Part shown: positions 50,622-59,149 of the stretch, piece by piece
Layout of the letters: each line of letters opens with the position of its first letter
Numbering within the stretch: the stretch's first letter is position 1
Assembly (NCBI GenBank): GCA_040756415.1
Contig: JBFLYZ010000018.1
Span: 1-59,250, forward strand
DNA: 59,250 bases
Origin: JBFLYZ01 sp040756415
GTDB lineage: Bacteria > Bacteroidota > Bacteroidia > JADZBD01
Direction: 5' to 3'
The notes under the pieces: generated by a model
What the model saw: the letters and a program-made list of their open reading frames with translations, nothing else
Told to the model about the DNA's origin: nothing
Databases searched by the model: none
Made by a program: the position numbers and the translations under genes

Positions 50622-52055
50622 TTAAATGTCATCCCCCTTATCGCGTCCGAGGTAGGTCATTACGCAACGGAAGCCGATATAGCACTTGGCAGTATCCTGG
50701 TACTCATACGAGCGGGTGCTGGTCTGCAGGTAGAAGCCGATGTCTTTCCATGAACCGCCACGGATCACTTTGCGCTTGAGCACAGAAGGATCGCTTTCCT
50801 TCGCGTCATATACATAGTCAGGGTTCAGGTCATGGCTGAAATCGTATGCAGCCTCGTCAAATGCGTTGCTGGTCCACTCGGAGGCGTTACCGGCCATGCA
50901 GTACAGTCCCCATTCGTTGGGTGAATATGAGGTGATCTTCACCGTATGGATACCGCCATCGATGAAGTAGCTTCCGCGCATAGGCTTGAAGTTGCCCAGG
51001 AAACAGCCGCGGATATTACGGATATACGGACCGCCCCAGGGATACGGAGAAAGGTCCAGGCCGCCACGGGCTGCATATTCCCATTCTGACTCGGTAGGCA
51101 GGCGGAAATCGTTCACGATGGTCTGTCCGATGCTCATCAAAAAGTCGTTCATGAGCTGGGTCCTCCAGATAGCGAAAGCGCGGGCCTGCTTCCAGCTTAC
51201 CGCCACGACCGGATAATCGTCATAGGCCGGATGCCAGAAGTAGTTGTTGGTCATGGGCTCGTTAAAGGAATAGGTGAAATCGTGTACCCAACTGAGCGTG
51301 TCGGGGTAAACGTTAATGACATCTTTCTTGATGAACACCTTCCTGTCCTTGCCGGGCTGCCCGTCAACGGTATACGAACCCAGTGAAGTATCAGAAGTAG
51401 AGAAGCCTATGCCATTGATAAACATTTTGCCGTCCTCATTGGGATCGGGGTCGGGCGACTTTTTCCACTGGAAGCGGTTGGTCTTGCGCGAGGCCTGCTT
51501 CAGGTCGATCCAGTAGTACGCGTAGTTGAGCTTACGGGTATCGATCTCCTTCCTTCCGCGGAAACGCTCCCTTTCGGGCAGGTACATTTCCTCGATAATA
51601 GAGCGGTATTCCTCGTCATCGCTGTCCCATTTGATCTTGTATTCCCAACTGATGGGAGGAGGATCGGGATAGGTGTTGCCTATCAGTATGGGACGGTCGG
51701 CAAACCAGTCCTCTTCAGGAATGATGTAGTCCTCGTTACCCGCGTTGGCCAGCAGCCTGCGCGCGATCGAATCGCGCACATAATAAACGAACTGGCGGTA
51801 CTCGTTGTTCGATATCTCCGTCTCATCTATATAATAAGCCTGCAGGGTAACTGTCTTGGCCTTGCTGGTATAGTTCCAGGGGATATCCTGATCACTCTGA
51901 CCCATATTGTAACTTCCGGGAGGACAGTACAGCATCCCATAGGGATCCGGCTGGAACCAGGGTTCGCGCCCCGGCACTCCGATCAGCTCACCGTTGCCTT
52001 TATTGCAGGAAGCAATAAGAGTGGCCAGCGAAGCAAACAAGAGCACTTTTTTCAT
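50622..52055 (-). CDS. gldK: T9SS lipoprotein GldK
   Basis: This protein has 477 residues from ATG 52055, which a Shine-Dalgarno 4 nt upstream marks as the true start; the frame opens at 52088. The lipobox is LIASC with the lipidated Cys at residue 17. The body is a formylglycine-generating-enzyme/sulfatase-modifying (FGE/SUMF1) fold, shown by YCPPGSYNMGQSDQ, YYIDETEISNNEYRQF, RLPTESEWEYAARGG and the final KVIRGGSWKD, with no sign of the catalytic cysteines of true FGE. GldK (PorK) forms the outer-membrane-side ring with GldN. Confidence 0.95.
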   Translation of the reverse strand: MKKVLLFASLATLIASCNKGNGELIGVPGREPWFQPDPYGMLYCPPGSYNMGQSDQDIPWNYTSKAKTVTLQAYYIDETEISNNEYRQFVYYVRDSIARRLLANAGNEDYIIPEEDWFADRPILIGNTYPDPPPISWEYKIKWDSDDEEYRSIIEEMYLPERERFRGRKEIDTRKLNYAYYWIDLKQASRKTNRFQWKKSPDPDPNEDGKMFINGIGFSTSDTSLGSYTVDGQPGKDRKVFIKKDVINVYPDTLSWVHDFTYSFNEPMTNNYFWHPAYDDYPVVAVSWKQARAFAIWRTQLMNDFLMSIGQTIVNDFRLPTESEWEYAARGGLDLSPYPWGGPYIRNIRGCFLGNFKPMRGSYFIDGGIHTVKITSYSPNEWGLYCMAGNASEWTSNAFDEAAYDFSHDLNPDYVYDAKESDPSVLKRKVIRGGSWKDIGFYLQTSTRSYEYQDTAKCYIGFRCVMTYLGRDKGDDI

Positions 52056-52059
52056 CGTT

Positions 52060-52065
52060 CCTCCT
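52060..52065 (-). promoter_or_regulatory. Shine-Dalgarno of gldK
   Basis: AGGAGG lies 4 nt before ATG 52055 on the minus strand. It decides the gldK start and is unusual for this phylum. Confidence 0.65.
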
Positions 52066-52109
52066 TTTTTGAAACTTCTGTTTTTCATAAGTGGTCATTT
52101 TTATTGATA

Positions 52110-52143
52110 CGAAATCATCACACCGTGCGGTATGACGATTTCG
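52110..52143 (-). other. 15-bp RNA hairpin between porP and gldK
   Basis: In the minus-strand RNA, CGAAATCGTCATACC pairs along its whole length with GGTGTGATGATTTCG around the loop GCAC. Two pairs are G-U, which would be A-C mismatches on the other strand, so the structure fits RNA of the operon. No U-tract follows, so it is not a normal terminator. It may stop exonucleases or act in differential expression of porP and gldK. Confidence 0.7.
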
Positions 52144-52212
52144 CAGCAATATAGGGTTGCTTTAACGTGCGTTTCTTATAAAGGTTACAATTTTAAAAGA
52201 AATTTTAAACGC

Positions 52213-53166
52213 CTATTTCAAAAACCTTGGATTAATGTGACTTTGTCTCTTCACCTTCTTAACCAGCTTGATACAGTAGCCCAGAACTACCTCGTGGGTG
52301 TTGTTGCTGTGGTTCTTAAGGTCAGACATGGTGATATCGTAAGAATAACCCACTTTCCAGGCCATTTTCTCGCTAACCTTCTGGAAACCAAGTTGTGCCA
52401 CAATTGCATCGGTCATCCTGTAGTTAGCGCCAAGCCATACCATATTGTTCCACATTACGTTACAGTTCACATCAAAAATAGTGGATTTGGCATCAGACTT
52501 AACTAATACAGAAGGCATTAACTTTAATGACGAGTTAATATCAAAATCGTAACCAGCCAGCACATAATAATGCCGTGCATTCTTGAAATCCAACTGGTTA
52601 GTGGTCTGCTTGAGCGTTTGCTCGGGCAGGTGGCTGGACGAAAGGCCTACATACAGCTTGGGAGTAGTATAGTAAAGCCCGAAGCCCAGGTCGTAGGTAA
52701 TGGCTTTTGCGGCCGCATCGGGAATAGAAGCATCAGGTCCTACGGTAGAAGCTCCATCGGGAGGGATCCAGTTAAAGCTCAGAGCCTTCTGTATCATACC
52801 CACCTCGATACCTATGCCCAGGATACCGGCACCGATGGGCTGATGATATGCGTAAGAGCCCCTGGCAAAAAGCGACTTGTCGTTACCCAGGGCATCGGAA
52901 ATAATCGTAAGCCCAGCTCCTCCATGAAGGGGAGAGTTGACAAGGACAGGAGCGTCAAGCCCGAAAAGTATGGTCTTAGGTGCGCCAGGGAAACTAACCC
53001 ACTGCTGGCGGTACATGGCCACGGCACAGATGGCCTGGTTGGTACCCGCATAACCGGGGTTATAGCTCAGTTTGTTGTGGATGTACTGTGAGAACTGCGG
53101 ATCCTGCTGGCCATAAGCAACAACCGCAGAAACCGCTAGAACTAAGGAGGTAAGCGTTTTTTTCAT
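52213..53166 (-). CDS. porP: PorP/SprF family T9SS outer-membrane protein
   Basis: This 317-residue protein has a signal peptide (LTSLVLAVSAVVAYG) and then QDPQFSQYIHNKLSYNPGYAGT, the opening signature of PorP/SprF. The rest is an amphipathic beta-barrel with alternating strands, ending near VVLGYCIKLVKKV. PorP-type proteins sit in the outer membrane and anchor or assist cargo and the GldKN ring. It heads the operon porP-gldK-gldL-gldM-gldN, the same order as porPKLMN in P. gingivalis. SprF is the alternative name. Confidence 0.95.
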   Translation of the reverse strand: MKKTLTSLVLAVSAVVAYGQQDPQFSQYIHNKLSYNPGYAGTNQAICAVAMYRQQWVSFPGAPKTILFGLDAPVLVNSPLHGGAGLTIISDALGNDKSLFARGSYAYHQPIGAGILGIGIEVGMIQKALSFNWIPPDGASTVGPDASIPDAAAKAITYDLGFGLYYTTPKLYVGLSSSHLPEQTLKQTTNQLDFKNARHYYVLAGYDFDINSSLKLMPSVLVKSDAKSTIFDVNCNVMWNNMVWLGANYRMTDAIVAQLGFQKVSEKMAWKVGYSYDITMSDLKNHSNNTHEVVLGYCIKLVKKVKRQSHINPRFLK

Positions 53167-53193
53167 GTTAATTTTCGGGTGTTTAGTTAATAA

Positions 53194-53209
53194 AAAACCT
53201 TTCGGTTTT
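53194..53209 (-). other. Small GAAA-loop hairpin in the porP leader
   Basis: In the minus-strand RNA, AAAACC-GAAA-GGTTTT is followed by further Us (TTATT). It lies between the promoter and the porP ATG and could be a weak terminator or a 5' stabiliser. Confidence 0.45.
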
Positions 53210-53223
53210 CACCTAAGAGGTCG

Positions 53224-53253
53224 CTAAGGTAGATAAAAATTCAAATAAAACAA
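53224..53253 (-). promoter_or_regulatory. Promoter of the porP-gldKLMN operon
   Basis: TTG (53253-53251), a 19-nt spacer, then TACCTTAG (53231-53224) fit the Bacteroidota promoter with one mismatch in the -7 box. It lies about 58 nt before the porP ATG, giving a leader of about 50 nt. Confidence 0.6.
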
Positions 53254-53319
53254 ATTTTAAACATTTTCCTGTTGACTGATTTTATCAACAGAGACGGGCT
53301 TTGGAAAAAAGGTTGCGTG

Positions 53320-54498
53320 TTAAAAACTCAGTTTCTGATAGGTTTGCCACCACTGGTCAGGCATTTCCTCCTCGAGCGCGGTCTGGTAGGTTGAATACGA
53401 ACAGGGTACCAGCAGGTGGCGTTCGAACTTGAGCCGCTTGTCGGAGGGATAAGGCACCTCCATCCACCAGCGGTCGGATTTTTTGCTTTTGTAGAACACG
53501 ATCTTGCTCTCCAGGTCCTTGATGGAAACATGGTACTTGGTATAATCGGTGGTCTTCCTGAACGGATAATCCTTTTTGCGGTTGTAAAAGCCGTCAATGA
53601 AACACCAGATCATTTGCGCGGCAAGGTGGGCGGTCTGCCCGCTCCTGTCGAGCGCTGGATTGATCTCGTAAATACCGATGGAGCTGAGCTTATCGCTCAT
53701 TCCGGCATAACGCATGAGCTGGCAGGCCTCTTCACCGTAGAAGCCATTGGGCGAGGCGCTGGCGCAGCCGGGCGCATCGGTTTGCCTGACAGCCGACATA
53801 TCGAAGGCGATCATGTCGGCATTACGGATCACCGGCTCGGCCTCTTCGATGCCCGCCCTCACCTGCCCCAGCCGGTGCGTATCGAAAAAGAGCTTGTTCA
53901 TCATTTCCAGGTGAGCCGGGTTCACCAGGTAGGTCTGGTAGCCCAGCGCGCTGTAGTTGAACAGGTGATTGGGCTGATGAAGAATGATCCTTCCCAGCCA
54001 GCTCTGCGCGTCAAAATCGGAGTCGGGCCCGGCCAGGTCGATGCGCGAATCGACCGAGACCACGTTGATCGTGCTCTCGATCTGCTCATAGGCCAGGTAA
54101 TTGGCGAAACACAGCTCGTTGCTTCCCCCGATCACAATGGGAACCACCTGCTTTTTCAGGAGGGCGTGTATCACCTTGCGCAGGGCAAAGTCCGTGTCTT
54201 CCACGGTAGCCCCCGCTTTGATATTGCCCAGGTCGGCCAGGCGTACCTGGTAATTGCCTTTGTACAGCCGGTACAAATGCTCGCGCACCCGGTCGGGAGC
54301 CTGGGCACAGCCCTTATTGGTGCCGCTCCTGCGATCCTCCTCTACCCCCACCAGCGCCAAATGCACTTTCTTCAGAACGGGGAAACCGGTTTGCGTGGTA
54401 TGCGCTTTGACCAGGGCGCCCAGCGTATTTTCAGGGTAGGCCCTGCCCTCGTTGAACTGGTCGTGGCTGAGCGGTGCAAGAAATTCTTCCGATTCCAT
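53320..54498 (-). CDS. Arginase/formiminoglutamase-fold protein with degraded metal site
   Basis: This 392-residue protein has the arginase/agmatinase/formimidoylglutamase fold, but its three metal motifs are altered. IVIGGSNEL stands where GGDHS is expected (His to Asn), VVSVDSRIDLAG where DAHxD is expected (His to Arg), and IAFDMSAVRQTDAPG where DxDxxDP is expected (second Asp to Ser). Half of the six Mn ligands are therefore lost, so ureohydrolase activity is doubtful and a binding or structural role is more likely. It lies upstream of porP on the same strand with its own gap. Confidence 0.85.
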   Translation of the reverse strand: MESEEFLAPLSHDQFNEGRAYPENTLGALVKAHTTQTGFPVLKKVHLALVGVEEDRRSGTNKGCAQAPDRVREHLYRLYKGNYQVRLADLGNIKAGATVEDTDFALRKVIHALLKKQVVPIVIGGSNELCFANYLAYEQIESTINVVSVDSRIDLAGPDSDFDAQSWLGRIILHQPNHLFNYSALGYQTYLVNPAHLEMMNKLFFDTHRLGQVRAGIEEAEPVIRNADMIAFDMSAVRQTDAPGCASASPNGFYGEEACQLMRYAGMSDKLSSIGIYEINPALDRSGQTAHLAAQMIWCFIDGFYNRKKDYPFRKTTDYTKYHVSIKDLESKIVFYKSKKSDRWWMEVPYPSDKRLKFERHLLVPCSYSTYQTALEEEMPDQWWQTYQKLSF

Positions 54499-54653
54499 CC
54501 TGTTGACGTTTTCAGATCGAAGGTAAAATTAGTTTTTAGCGCTGCGTAACGCGGAGCATTCAGGAAAAGAAATAAACAGCAGGATGTAAATATTTTAAGC
54601 GCCAGCCCTTGACGGTTTGCCGGCCTAAGCGTAAATTCGTTTAAAAATCATTT

Positions 54654-55601
54654 ATGAGGCCGGCTTTAGCCCCCGCAACCTTTCTGCTGCTGTGTTGCCT
54701 CTCCCTTCAAGCCCAAACACCCGATACCCTGCTAACCGCTGCGGATACCGCCTGGAAAAGTGGCGGGCAGGCGGGCGTCAATTTCACGCAAAGTCAGTTC
54801 AGCAACTGGGCCGCTGGAGGTCAGAACAGCCTCTCGGCCGCCCTGCTGGCCAACCTGTTTGCCAAATACGAGCTGGGACCCAGGAGCTGGGAAACCGTGC
54901 TGGATGCCGGTTACGGCTTCCTAAGGCAGAACGGAGATCCTTTCCGCAAGAGTGACGACCGACTGGAGCTGACCACTAAGTTCGGCTACAAATGGAGTAA
55001 GAACTGGAGCTATAGCTTTCTCACTAATTTCAGGTCGCAGTTCACTAAAGGTTACGAGCAGCCCAGCGACACATTCCCCGTATCGGACTTTCTTGCCCCG
55101 GGCTACCTGGTGATAGCGCTGGGAGCCGACTACCGGCCCAATGAAAACCTGAGCCTTTTCCTCAGCCCGCTTACAAGCAAGGTCACTTTTGTGACCGACC
55201 AGCGGCTGGCCGACCTGGGCAAATACGGCATGAAACCGGCAGTTTACGATAGCGCGGGCAACCTGATCAGCCGTGGGGAAACCGTTCGTTACGAGTTCGG
55301 GGCTTACCTTACGCTGAAATTCAGGAAGGAGATCGTAAAGAACGTTACCTTCAGCACCAAGCTCGACCTGTTCAGCAATTACCTAGTCAAATTCGGCAAT
55401 ATTGACGTGAACTGGGACTGCCTGCTGGCCATGAAAGTGAATAAATACCTCAGCGCGAGCATAACCACCAGCCTTATCTACGATGACGATGTGAAAATAC
55501 CGCTCTACGAGCAGGTGGGCGCCACGCAGGTAAAGACGGGCGAAGGGCCTCGTGTACAATTCAGGGAAGTGCTGGCCATAGGCCTCGCCTACACGTTCTG
55601 A
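54654..55601 (+). CDS. DUF3078 family outer-membrane-type protein
   Basis: This 315-residue protein has a signal peptide (TFLLLCCLSLQAQ) followed by GGQAGVNFTQSQFSNWAAGGQNSLS, the DUF3078 signature. The rest alternates aromatic and polar residues and ends in an aromatic residue (IGLAYTF), which suits an outer-membrane beta-barrel. Function is unknown. A likely promoter (TTG, about 20 nt, TAAATTCG) lies before it, in the divergent gap with the arginase-like gene. Confidence 0.88.
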   Translation: MRPALAPATFLLLCCLSLQAQTPDTLLTAADTAWKSGGQAGVNFTQSQFSNWAAGGQNSLSAALLANLFAKYELGPRSWETVLDAGYGFLRQNGDPFRKSDDRLELTTKFGYKWSKNWSYSFLTNFRSQFTKGYEQPSDTFPVSDFLAPGYLVIALGADYRPNENLSLFLSPLTSKVTFVTDQRLADLGKYGMKPAVYDSAGNLISRGETVRYEFGAYLTLKFRKEIVKNVTFSTKLDLFSNYLVKFGNIDVNWDCLLAMKVNKYLSASITTSLIYDDDVKIPLYEQVGATQVKTGEGPRVQFREVLAIGLAYTF

Positions 55602-55657
55602 AGGCGCTGAAAAACTTGCTTGCTACGCGATTAATCCCCTAACTTTACAGGCCAGAA

Positions 55658-56056
55658 ATGGCCGATATCCTCCGGACGACCCACGCCACCATCGCCAGGC
55701 TTGACGAGGTGACCATCCGCATTGAGTTTGACGCGGACTGCACTATTGACGTAAAGGACCTGGAAGAGAACCTGGACGCGTACCGCGCGCTGATGGGTGA
55801 CCGGAAGTTCTACCTGCTCACCGTGTTCAATGAAGGCATAACGCACACCCTTGAAGTGCGCAAACAGTGGCTGCGGAAAAAGCGCAGCGAGTTCAAGCTG
55901 GGCGAGGCCTTTGTGATCAGCAGCCTCGCGCACCGGCTTATCGCTGATTTTATCATGCGCGTAACGCCACCCAAGCACCCGCTGAGGTATTTCTCATCAG
56001 AAAAATCGGCATTGGCCTGGCTCAAGAGCTTGCGCAAGAGAGACAAGAGCGCCTGA
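55658..56056 (+). CDS. STAS/SpoIIAA-like domain protein
   Basis: This 132-residue soluble protein alternates strands and helices in the STAS/SpoIIAA-like order: TIARLDEVTIRIEFDADCTIDVKDLEENLDAYRALMG, then KFYLLTVFNEG, then a helix with GEAFVISSLAHRLIADFIMRV and RYFSSEKSALAWLKSL. Relatives in Bacteroidota are annotated as DUF7793-type. Function is unknown; STAS proteins often act as regulatory switches or bind lipids. It starts 56 nt after the DUF3078 gene. Confidence 0.72.
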   Translation: MADILRTTHATIARLDEVTIRIEFDADCTIDVKDLEENLDAYRALMGDRKFYLLTVFNEGITHTLEVRKQWLRKKRSEFKLGEAFVISSLAHRLIADFIMRVTPPKHPLRYFSSEKSALAWLKSLRKRDKSA

Positions 56057-56128
56057 AGCATGATCCCCGGTCCTTGCCGGCTTCGGGTGTAAGTCCCGCT
56101 GCATTAAAAAGGCTATTTTTACCTTTTT

Positions 56129-56545
56129 ATGGAGAAGATACGGGACCTGCTGCAGGCTTTGCAACGAATCACATCGGGCTTCAAAGGCTCGCTGGTGGTG
56201 AAAGACGTGAACGGTAAATACCTTTACGTGAACGAAACCTTCGCCAGGCGCCTGGGCAGGCCACCGAGCGAGCTCATCGGCATGTCGGCAGCCGATTTTT
56301 TCAGCCAGGAGATCATACAAACCGCCAGGAGGACCGACCGCGAGGCCTTCGAAAAAGGGCTCCCGATCGAATTTGAGACCAAGGGCAAGCTGCTGGGAAA
56401 ACCGTTCATGGGTTACGTGGTAAAGTGGCCAATCTACGAGTCATCGGGCAAACCATTTGGCGTATGCCTGATGAGCGTATCCATCGAGGAAAAAGATACC
56501 ATCATTGCCCTTCGTAAAAAACTGAACCCTCTTTTCGGGAAATAG
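56129..56545 (+). CDS. Stand-alone PAS domain protein
   Basis: This 138-residue protein is essentially one PAS domain (about 15-125): GSLVVKDVNGKYLYVNETFARRLGRPPSELIGMSAADFF, then YESSGKPFGVCLMSVSIEEKD. It has no kinase, cyclase or HTH output domain and no membrane segment. PAS domains sense ligands, redox state or light, so this protein probably modulates a separate partner. It ends 9 nt from the convergent topA stop codon. Confidence 0.85.
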   Translation: MEKIRDLLQALQRITSGFKGSLVVKDVNGKYLYVNETFARRLGRPPSELIGMSAADFFSQEIIQTARRTDREAFEKGLPIEFETKGKLLGKPFMGYVVKWPIYESSGKPFGVCLMSVSIEEKDTIIALRKKLNPLFGK

Positions 56546-56554
56546 AACCGAACC

Positions 56555-59149
56555 TTACTTTTTCTTCTTTTTCATCGGCACCTTGGAGGGAACCTTTTTC
56601 TTCACCGCCTTCGGCACCGCTTTGCGCGCGGCCGCTTTCCTGAGTGCCGGCTTTTGATCCGCGCCATTCGCGCTGGCCTTTTTCGCTTTTTTCGCTTTCT
56701 TCTCTTCCTTCAGGCCGGCAATAGACAGGCACTCGTCCAGGGTCAGTTCCTCCGGCAGCTTATCGGCAGGTATCTTGAAGAACTTTTTGCCCGCCTGTAT
56801 GCAGGGGCCATAACGGCCTACCACCACTTTTACGCGGCCGTCTTCCTCCCAGTATTTGATCAGCTTCTCTTTTTCCTTTTGTATCTTATCCTTGAGCAGC
56901 GTAATGGCCTCGTCCAGGCTGATCGTGAAAGGATCGTAGCTTTTAGGCAGCGAGGCGTTCACCGTATCGTACTTGATGTAGTTGCCGTAAAAACCCTTGG
57001 CCACGATCACATCCTTGCCTTCATACTGGCCCAGCGTGCGCGGCAGCCGCGGACCGCTCAGTATCTCTTTCACGCGTTCGAACGTAATGGTATAGGGGTC
57101 TTCGGTCTTCGGAAGCGAAATGAACGAATTGCCCAGCCTGATGTAGGGCCCGTAGCGGCCTATGCTCACCACCACCTCCTGCCCCTCGTAGCTGCCCAGC
57201 GTTCTCGGCAGTTTGAACAGGTCGAGGGCCTCCTCGAGCGTAATGGAATCGATACGCTGGTCCTTACGCAGGGAGGCGAACTTCTGCTTCTCCTCTTCGC
57301 CCTGCCGGCCGATCTGCACCATGGGCCCGAAGCGGCCGATACGCACGATCACATCGCGCCCGCTCTTCGGATCCTTGCCCAGCACCCGCTCCCCGCTTTG
57401 CCGTTCAGAATGCTCGGCCACATTCTCTACCGTCTTATGAAAAGGCTTATAGAAGTCGCGCATGAGCTTTCGCCAGTCTACCTTACCCTCAGCGATCTCG
57501 TCAAAATCCTCCTCCACCTTGGCCGTGAAATGATAATCCATGATATCGGGAAAGTTGGCGAGCAGGAAATCGGTCACCACCATGCCCACATCGGTCGGGA
57601 AGAGCTTGGCCTTTTCGGCACCCGTGTTCTCGGTCCTGACCTCGGCATTCACGCTGCCGCCCCTGAGCGTAATAACATTAAAGTTGCGCTGCACCCCGGT
57701 ACGGTCCTCCTTTACCACGTATCCCCTTTTCTGGATGGTGGATATGGTGGGGGCATAGGTCGAGGGCCGGCCTATTCCCAGCTCTTCGAGCTTCTTAACC
57801 AGGCTGGCTTCGGTATACCTGGGAGGATGATGCGTAAAACGCTCCACCGCGCTGATCTCAGCGGCAGTAAGCCCTTCGCCTGTTTTCATCGGAGGCAGCA
57901 ATCCTTCCTGCGCGTCCTCATCGCTTTCGTCCTCGCGGGTCTCGAAATAAACTTTCAGGAATCCCTCGAACTTGATCACTTCGCCCGTGGCGATGAACAC
58001 CTCATCGGCCGTGCTTGCTTTTATGGTAACAATGGTCTTTTCCAGCTCCGCATCGGCCATCTGCGAGGCGATGGTCCGCTTCCAGATCAGGTCGTAGAGG
58101 CGCATCTCCTGGGGCTCGCCATCGATGCCATGGCGGTTCATATAGGTGGGGCGAATGGCTTCATGCGCCTCCTGCGCGCCCTTGCTCTTGGTCTTGTACT
58201 GCCTCACGTGCACGAACTTCTCGCCATACAGGCGTTTGATCTCGTCAGTGGCCTGCCCGATGGCCGTGCCCGAAAGGTTAACCGAATCGGTACGCATGTA
58301 CGTGATCAGTCCGTTCTCATACAGATGCTGCGCGATACGCATGGTCTGCGCCACGCTGTAGCCGAACTTGCGCCCGGCCTCCTGCTGCAGCGTGGAGGTG
58401 GTGAAGGGGGCGCTGGGCGATTTGCGGGCAGGCTTTGTCTCCAGGTTAGAAACAGAAAAGCCGGCTGTGCGGCATTTCTCAAGGAAAGCGGCCGCTTCAT
58501 CCCTGGTAGCGAACTTTTTATTCAGCTCGGCTTTCAGCACGGCCTTGCCTTCCGTATGAAAAACGGCCGTAACCTTATAGCTCGAGGTGCTCTTGAAGTG
58601 CTGTATCTCCCGCTCGCGCTCCACGATCAGGCGCACGGCCACGCTCTGCACCCGTCCGGCAGAGAGCGAAGGCTTTACTTTCTTCCATAGTATGGGAGAG
58701 ATCTCGTAACCCACCAGGCGGTCGAGCACGCGCCTGGCCTGCTGCGCATCCACCAGGTTCTTATCAATAGTGCGCGGATTCTCGATCGCGCGCAGGATGG
58801 CGCTTTTGGTGATCTCGCTGTAGGTGATCCTTTTGGTCTTCCTGGCCGAGAGTCCCAGGGCCTCGAACAAATGCCAACTGATGGCCTCCCCCTCGCGGTC
58901 CTCGTCCGTTGCCAGCCAAACCGTATCGGCTTCCCTGGCAAGCTTTTTCAGCTCGGCCACAATGGCCTTTTTATCGGCTGGTATCTCGTACTTGGGCTCA
59001 AAATCATTTTCTATATCCACACCCATCTCCTTCTCCACCAGGTCGCGGATATGACCGATAGATGACTTCACCTTATAATCCTTCCCCAGAAATCCCTCTA
59101 TGGTCTTGGCCTTGGCGGGCGACTCAACAATAAACAGGTTCTTGCTCAT
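56555..59149 (-). CDS. topA: DNA topoisomerase I, type IA
   Basis: This 864-residue enzyme relaxes negative supercoils. The N-terminal TOPRIM domain (about 1-120) has LFIVESPAKAKTIEGFL and ATDEDREGEAISWH. The catalytic Tyr is in LITYMRTDSVN near residue 284, and SAGRVQSVAVRLI lies before it. After the core come four topoisomerase-C repeats (IGRFGPMVQIG, IGRYGPYIRLG, KGFYGNYIKY, VGRYGPCIQAG). The last 55 residues are a Lys/Ala/Pro-rich tail resembling histone H1. No four-Cys zinc fingers are present. The TOPRIM and tail identify it clearly. Confidence 0.97.
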   Translation of the reverse strand: MSKNLFIVESPAKAKTIEGFLGKDYKVKSSIGHIRDLVEKEMGVDIENDFEPKYEIPADKKAIVAELKKLAREADTVWLATDEDREGEAISWHLFEALGLSARKTKRITYSEITKSAILRAIENPRTIDKNLVDAQQARRVLDRLVGYEISPILWKKVKPSLSAGRVQSVAVRLIVEREREIQHFKSTSSYKVTAVFHTEGKAVLKAELNKKFATRDEAAAFLEKCRTAGFSVSNLETKPARKSPSAPFTTSTLQQEAGRKFGYSVAQTMRIAQHLYENGLITYMRTDSVNLSGTAIGQATDEIKRLYGEKFVHVRQYKTKSKGAQEAHEAIRPTYMNRHGIDGEPQEMRLYDLIWKRTIASQMADAELEKTIVTIKASTADEVFIATGEVIKFEGFLKVYFETREDESDEDAQEGLLPPMKTGEGLTAAEISAVERFTHHPPRYTEASLVKKLEELGIGRPSTYAPTISTIQKRGYVVKEDRTGVQRNFNVITLRGGSVNAEVRTENTGAEKAKLFPTDVGMVVTDFLLANFPDIMDYHFTAKVEEDFDEIAEGKVDWRKLMRDFYKPFHKTVENVAEHSERQSGERVLGKDPKSGRDVIVRIGRFGPMVQIGRQGEEEKQKFASLRKDQRIDSITLEEALDLFKLPRTLGSYEGQEVVVSIGRYGPYIRLGNSFISLPKTEDPYTITFERVKEILSGPRLPRTLGQYEGKDVIVAKGFYGNYIKYDTVNASLPKSYDPFTISLDEAITLLKDKIQKEKEKLIKYWEEDGRVKVVVGRYGPCIQAGKKFFKIPADKLPEELTLDECLSIAGLKEEKKAKKAKKASANGADQKPALRKAAARKAVPKAVKKKVPSKVPMKKKKK

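Noticed and set aside
56654..58690. A 678-residue open frame on the plus strand opposite topA
   Set aside because: It is fully antisense to topA, whose domains are unmistakable. The translation is rich in His/Leu/Arg without any recognisable domain, as expected for a GC-rich shadow frame.
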